Of a stretch of DNA of 64,000 nt, positions 61,484-64,000 are shown piece after piece. Positions within the stretch are counted from its first letter, which is position 1; each line of letters starts with the position of its first letter. This DNA comes from Microscilla marina ATCC 23134 (GTDB taxonomy: Bacteria; Bacteroidota; Bacteroidia; Cytophagales; Microscillaceae). The notes beneath the pieces were generated by a model that had not been told where the DNA came from, searched no databases, and saw nothing but the letters and a program-made list of their open reading frames with translations. A program made the position numbers and the translations under genes. Location: positions 1 to 64,000 of the forward strand of contig NZ_AAWS01000030.1 in assembly GCF_000169175.1 (NCBI RefSeq). The letters are read 5' to 3'.

Positions 61484-63496
61484 ATGAAAGTCCTGCCCAT
61501 TGCTTGGGTCTGTTGTATAGCAGACACCAAAAAAGTATGCCTATGTTTGTTTGTGACAGTGTTATATTGTTTGGTATTAGCCACTGCCCAGGCAAAGTCC
61601 TATTCTAAAATCCAACGACAAATAGAACAGCTTACCGCTCAACTGCGACAAGCCTCCTCTGTACCCCAGAAAGTAAAACTACTTTATCAATTGGGTGAAC
61701 TCCATAAATTTGAATACAAAAAAGCCATTCAGTATTACCAAAAAGGGGGAGCCCTTGCCACTAAAGCCCACGATATAGCGGGCGTTGCTCAGGGGCACGT
61801 ACTACAGGGCAAGCTACACCTGAGTTATCGCAGTTTTGACAAAGCCTGGCAGCAGTTTAAAAAGGGAGAGGCAACGGCTCAAAAGCACCAACTGGTAGCA
61901 GCACATATTGATTGTTTGAATGGTATTGCCTCGGTACTGATAGAAAAAAACAAACAGCACAAAGCACGCACCCTTTATCATAAAGCATTGAAGCTTGCCC
62001 AACAACTCAACGACCCTGAAAGAATTTGTTATACCAACATTCGCATTGGAGAGTTTCATCGTTTGCAAAAAAACTATGATTCTGCTTTTGAGTATTTAGC
62101 CAAAGCCCTGAAAACTGCCCAGCACTACCAAATGGTTGCTTTGGAGTACGAAGGATTGATGGTAAAGTCAACTGCTTATACCGATTTGGGGCAGTTTGAC
62201 CGGGTAGAACAACTTGCCCATGAAGCCCTACAGGTGGTAGCTAACAGCAATAATAGCCATTTGCTTGCGGGAGCCTACAACAATTTGGCTATAGCCAATA
62301 CTTGTCTTAAAAAGTACGATCTGGCGATTGGCTATTACACCAAAGCTTTACGCATTAAACAAAAGACTAAAGACAATGGCAGGTTGGTTATTTTGTACCA
62401 TAATATAGCCGACTTATACCGGAAATCGTTGCAATACGATTTGGCGATTACTTACTTTAAGAAATCGCTCGATTATACCCAAAAACGAGGCGATGTGCTG
62501 GCTACTGGGGTTATGTTGAGAAACATAGGTGAAGTATACTACCTAAAGCAGGCGTATGATCAAGCCGAAAAATACCTAAAGCAAAGCGAAGTCAAGGTGC
62601 AACAGGCGTCATCGTTGTTTGAAACCAGTGCTACCTATCAGTTGTTGGCACGCAACTATGCCGCCCTAAACAATTTTAGGCAGGCATATTATTATCAGGC
62701 AATGCATAAAAAGGCGGACGACAGTATATTTAACAATGAAAAATCGGAAAGCATAGCCAAACTGGAGCAACACTATAAGGAAGAGCAAAAACAAAAAGCC
62801 ATTGCTTTGTTGAAAAAAGAAACCAACCTGCAGCGACAAAAAACTACTTTTCAGCGAAAGCTACGCAATATAGCAGTAGTGGGGCTTTTGTTGGCGGTGT
62901 TAGTAGTGGTGTTGTTGTATAATCGATACCAATTGCGGCATAAAATACTGCAGCAGAAAAGCCTGGCTTTGACGCAGGAAAATGCCCGCCATAAGGCCGA
63001 AGGGCAACGCATGGAGATAGAGCAAAAGCTAAAGCAGGAAGAAAATAAACGGTTGAAACTAGACCTGGAGTACAAAAACCGTGAACTTGCGACTTCTACT
63101 TTATTGATGCACCACAAAAACGAGGTGTTGACCAACATCCAGGGCGAATTGAGTGCTTTTCAGCATCAGGTGCCCCCAAAACTGAGCAGTAATATTCAAT
63201 CTATTAAAAAGATTATTCAAGAAAACAACCACCTGGAAGAAGAGTGGGAGCATTTGAAGATACATTTTAACCAGGTACACCCCAATTTTTTTGGTATTTT
63301 GCAGCAACGATTTTCCCACTTGTCACAACACGACTTAAGGCTATGTGCTTATATAAGAATTGGACTTACTAACAAAGAGATTGCGCGTATTTTACACGTA
63401 GAGTTTAGAAGTGTACAAGTGGCAAAGTACCGCCTCAAAAAGAAGATGGGTTTGACCAAAACAGAAGACTTAAGCCAGTTTGTACAGCAGTTGTAA
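61484..63496 (+). CDS. TPR sensor-regulator with transmembrane helix and C-terminal HTH
   Basis: The 670-aa product has a signal/TM-like N-terminus (FVTVLYCLVLATAQA). About eight TPRs follow (for example NNLAIANTCLKKYDLAIGYYTKALRI), then a single transmembrane helix (VVGLLLAVLVVVLLY, near 461-475), a coiled coil (about 480-570) and a LuxR/GerE-like helix-turn-helix at the C-terminus (IGLTNKEIARILHVEFRSVQVAKYRLKKKMG). The layout is that of the Bacteroidota membrane TPR transcription factors, sensing in the periplasm and binding DNA inside. Target and ligand are unknown. It has its own promoter and convergent terminator. Confidence 0.88.
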   Translation: MKVLPIAWVCCIADTKKVCLCLFVTVLYCLVLATAQAKSYSKIQRQIEQLTAQLRQASSVPQKVKLLYQLGELHKFEYKKAIQYYQKGGALATKAHDIAGVAQGHVLQGKLHLSYRSFDKAWQQFKKGEATAQKHQLVAAHIDCLNGIASVLIEKNKQHKARTLYHKALKLAQQLNDPERICYTNIRIGEFHRLQKNYDSAFEYLAKALKTAQHYQMVALEYEGLMVKSTAYTDLGQFDRVEQLAHEALQVVANSNNSHLLAGAYNNLAIANTCLKKYDLAIGYYTKALRIKQKTKDNGRLVILYHNIADLYRKSLQYDLAITYFKKSLDYTQKRGDVLATGVMLRNIGEVYYLKQAYDQAEKYLKQSEVKVQQASSLFETSATYQLLARNYAALNNFRQAYYYQAMHKKADDSIFNNEKSESIAKLEQHYKEEQKQKAIALLKKETNLQRQKTTFQRKLRNIAVVGLLLAVLVVVLLYNRYQLRHKILQQKSLALTQENARHKAEGQRMEIEQKLKQEENKRLKLDLEYKNRELATSTLLMHHKNEVLTNIQGELSAFQHQVPPKLSSNIQSIKKIIQENNHLEEEWEHLKIHFNQVHPNFFGILQQRFSHLSQHDLRLCAYIRIGLTNKEIARILHVEFRSVQVAKYRLKKKMGLTKTEDLSQFVQQL

Positions 63497-63522
63497 CCAA
63501 GCCAGTATAGAGTTGGTCAACC

Positions 63523-63560
63523 CAAAAAGCCCCAATGAACTAACGCTCATTGGGGGTTGG
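63523..63560. terminator. Bidirectional terminator between convergent genes
   Basis: CCCCAATGA and TCATTGGGG form a perfect 9-bp stem with an 8-base loop. T runs are present on both strands, so it can end the TPR-HTH gene and the minus-strand cysteine-rich gene alike. Confidence 0.8.
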
Positions 63561-63573
63561 TTTTTACAAACAG

Positions 63574-64000
63574 TTAACAGCGAGCCAAACAAGCTTTGTA
63601 GCGGTATACACACGCGGTTACTGCTGCAATGTCTACCAGGCCTGCTCCAATGGCGCAACCTATGGCACAAGGAATGCAGGTAGCCACACAGCCTATAAAT
63701 ACAGTGCCTGCGGTACCAGCTGCTACCCAAAGGCAAGCGATTGCGTCGTTGTAGCAAGCATCGCCACAGTTGGCGGCGGTTCTCATTGCCGGGTCGTTGG
63801 TCATCAGTTGAATACTTTTTTGAGCTACAGTTTTTTGGTCTGCCTGGCGTAGCTGGCTTAGCTCCGGGTACTTTTTCATCACTGCCTGTTGTTTTTGTAC
63901 AAACGAAGTTAAAAACTTAGTGTCAAGCCCCATTTTGGCGCTCAGCGTAGCTATCCCTGCCTCTGTCCAACCTTGCTGGGCTTGTGCACTATGTGCGACA
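63574..64000 (-). CDS. Secreted cysteine-rich protein, partial at the window edge
   Basis: The reading frame is open to the end of the window, so the N-terminus is missing. The first residues visible read VAHSAQAQQGWTEAG, which is the end of a signal peptide (cleavage after AQA). The mature part has a soluble helical region (VMKKYPELSQLRQADQKTV) and a C-terminal section with about ten cysteines in a hydrophobic setting (CGDACYNDAIACLW, CVATCIPCAIGCAIG, YRYKACLARC). An ATG at 63933 is internal to it. I do not recognise the family. It could be a disulphide-rich toxin-like or structural protein; alone at a window edge it cannot be resolved. Confidence 0.65.
   Translation of the reverse strand, partial: VAHSAQAQQGWTEAGIATLSAKMGLDTKFLTSFVQKQQAVMKKYPELSQLRQADQKTVAQKSIQLMTNDPAMRTAANCGDACYNDAIACLWVAAGTAGTVFIGCVATCIPCAIGCAIGAGLVDIAAVTACVYRYKACLARC

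Overview
The window looks like a chromosomal segment of a marine gliding-type Bacteroidota bacterium (Cytophagales; it resembles Microscilla marina, an inference from gene style and from no database search). The evidence is the mixture of gene types: a TonB-dependent receptor of the outer-membrane beta-barrel family with a carboxypeptidase-like plug, bacillithiol enzyme BshC, orphan LytTR and LytS-type regulators, lipoproteins, TPR-rich proteins, Bacteroidota-type promoters (TTG, about 19 bases, then TAnnTTTG) and almost no Shine-Dalgarno sequences. Genes are well separated, and the spacers hold several families of short dispersed repeats. I found no rRNA, tRNA, CRISPR or prophage.

Layout. 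0.6-4 kb: GMC oxidoreductase, VOC protein and a CtlX-like arginine/citrulline hydrolase, then a 194-bp tandem repeat. 4.8-6.8 kb: a short Omp85-type barrel and a spondin-domain lipoprotein. 7.1-10.1 kb: four tandem PPP-type phosphatase paralogues, the last one frameshifted. 10.3-17.4 kb: a methyltransferase with a signal peptide, two unknown envelope proteins, a MocR/PdxR-type regulator divergent from a PNPOx-like flavoprotein with a MITE-like element between them, and a glycerophosphodiesterase. 17.8-27 kb: a LytTR regulator and a type I secretion set (ABC, HlyD, TolC) split by an IS4-like element, then a DUF2279 protein. The ABC protein has degenerate nucleotide-binding motifs. 27.6-35.2 kb: TonB receptor, rlmN, two small paralogous secreted proteins and bshC. 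35.6-43 kb: a very large secreted TPR-CHAT protein, a LytS-like kinase and a secreted serine beta-lactamase-like hydrolase. 43-49 kb: a minus-strand imelysin / di-heme oxidoreductase / imelysin / HTTM cluster. 49-54 kb: def, ruvX, a hemerythrin-like protein, a zinc-ribbon methyltransferase and an RmlD-like reductase. 54-64 kb: a NACHT-LRR protein, a secreted amidohydrolase, an enoyl-CoA hydratase, a small peptide with a double-glycine leader, an FHA protein, a membrane TPR-HTH regulator and a cysteine-rich secreted protein running off the window.

Genes that may work together. The imelysin-DHOR-imelysin-HTTM set looks like one envelope pathway, perhaps metal or redox linked. The type I secretion set and the double-glycine peptide are both parts of peptide export but lie 35 kb apart, so any link is speculative. 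The MocR regulator and PNPOx-like gene are a plausible vitamin B6 pair. The most defence-like gene is the NACHT-LRR protein; the secreted CHAT protein is the second candidate for an undescribed system. Both stand alone.
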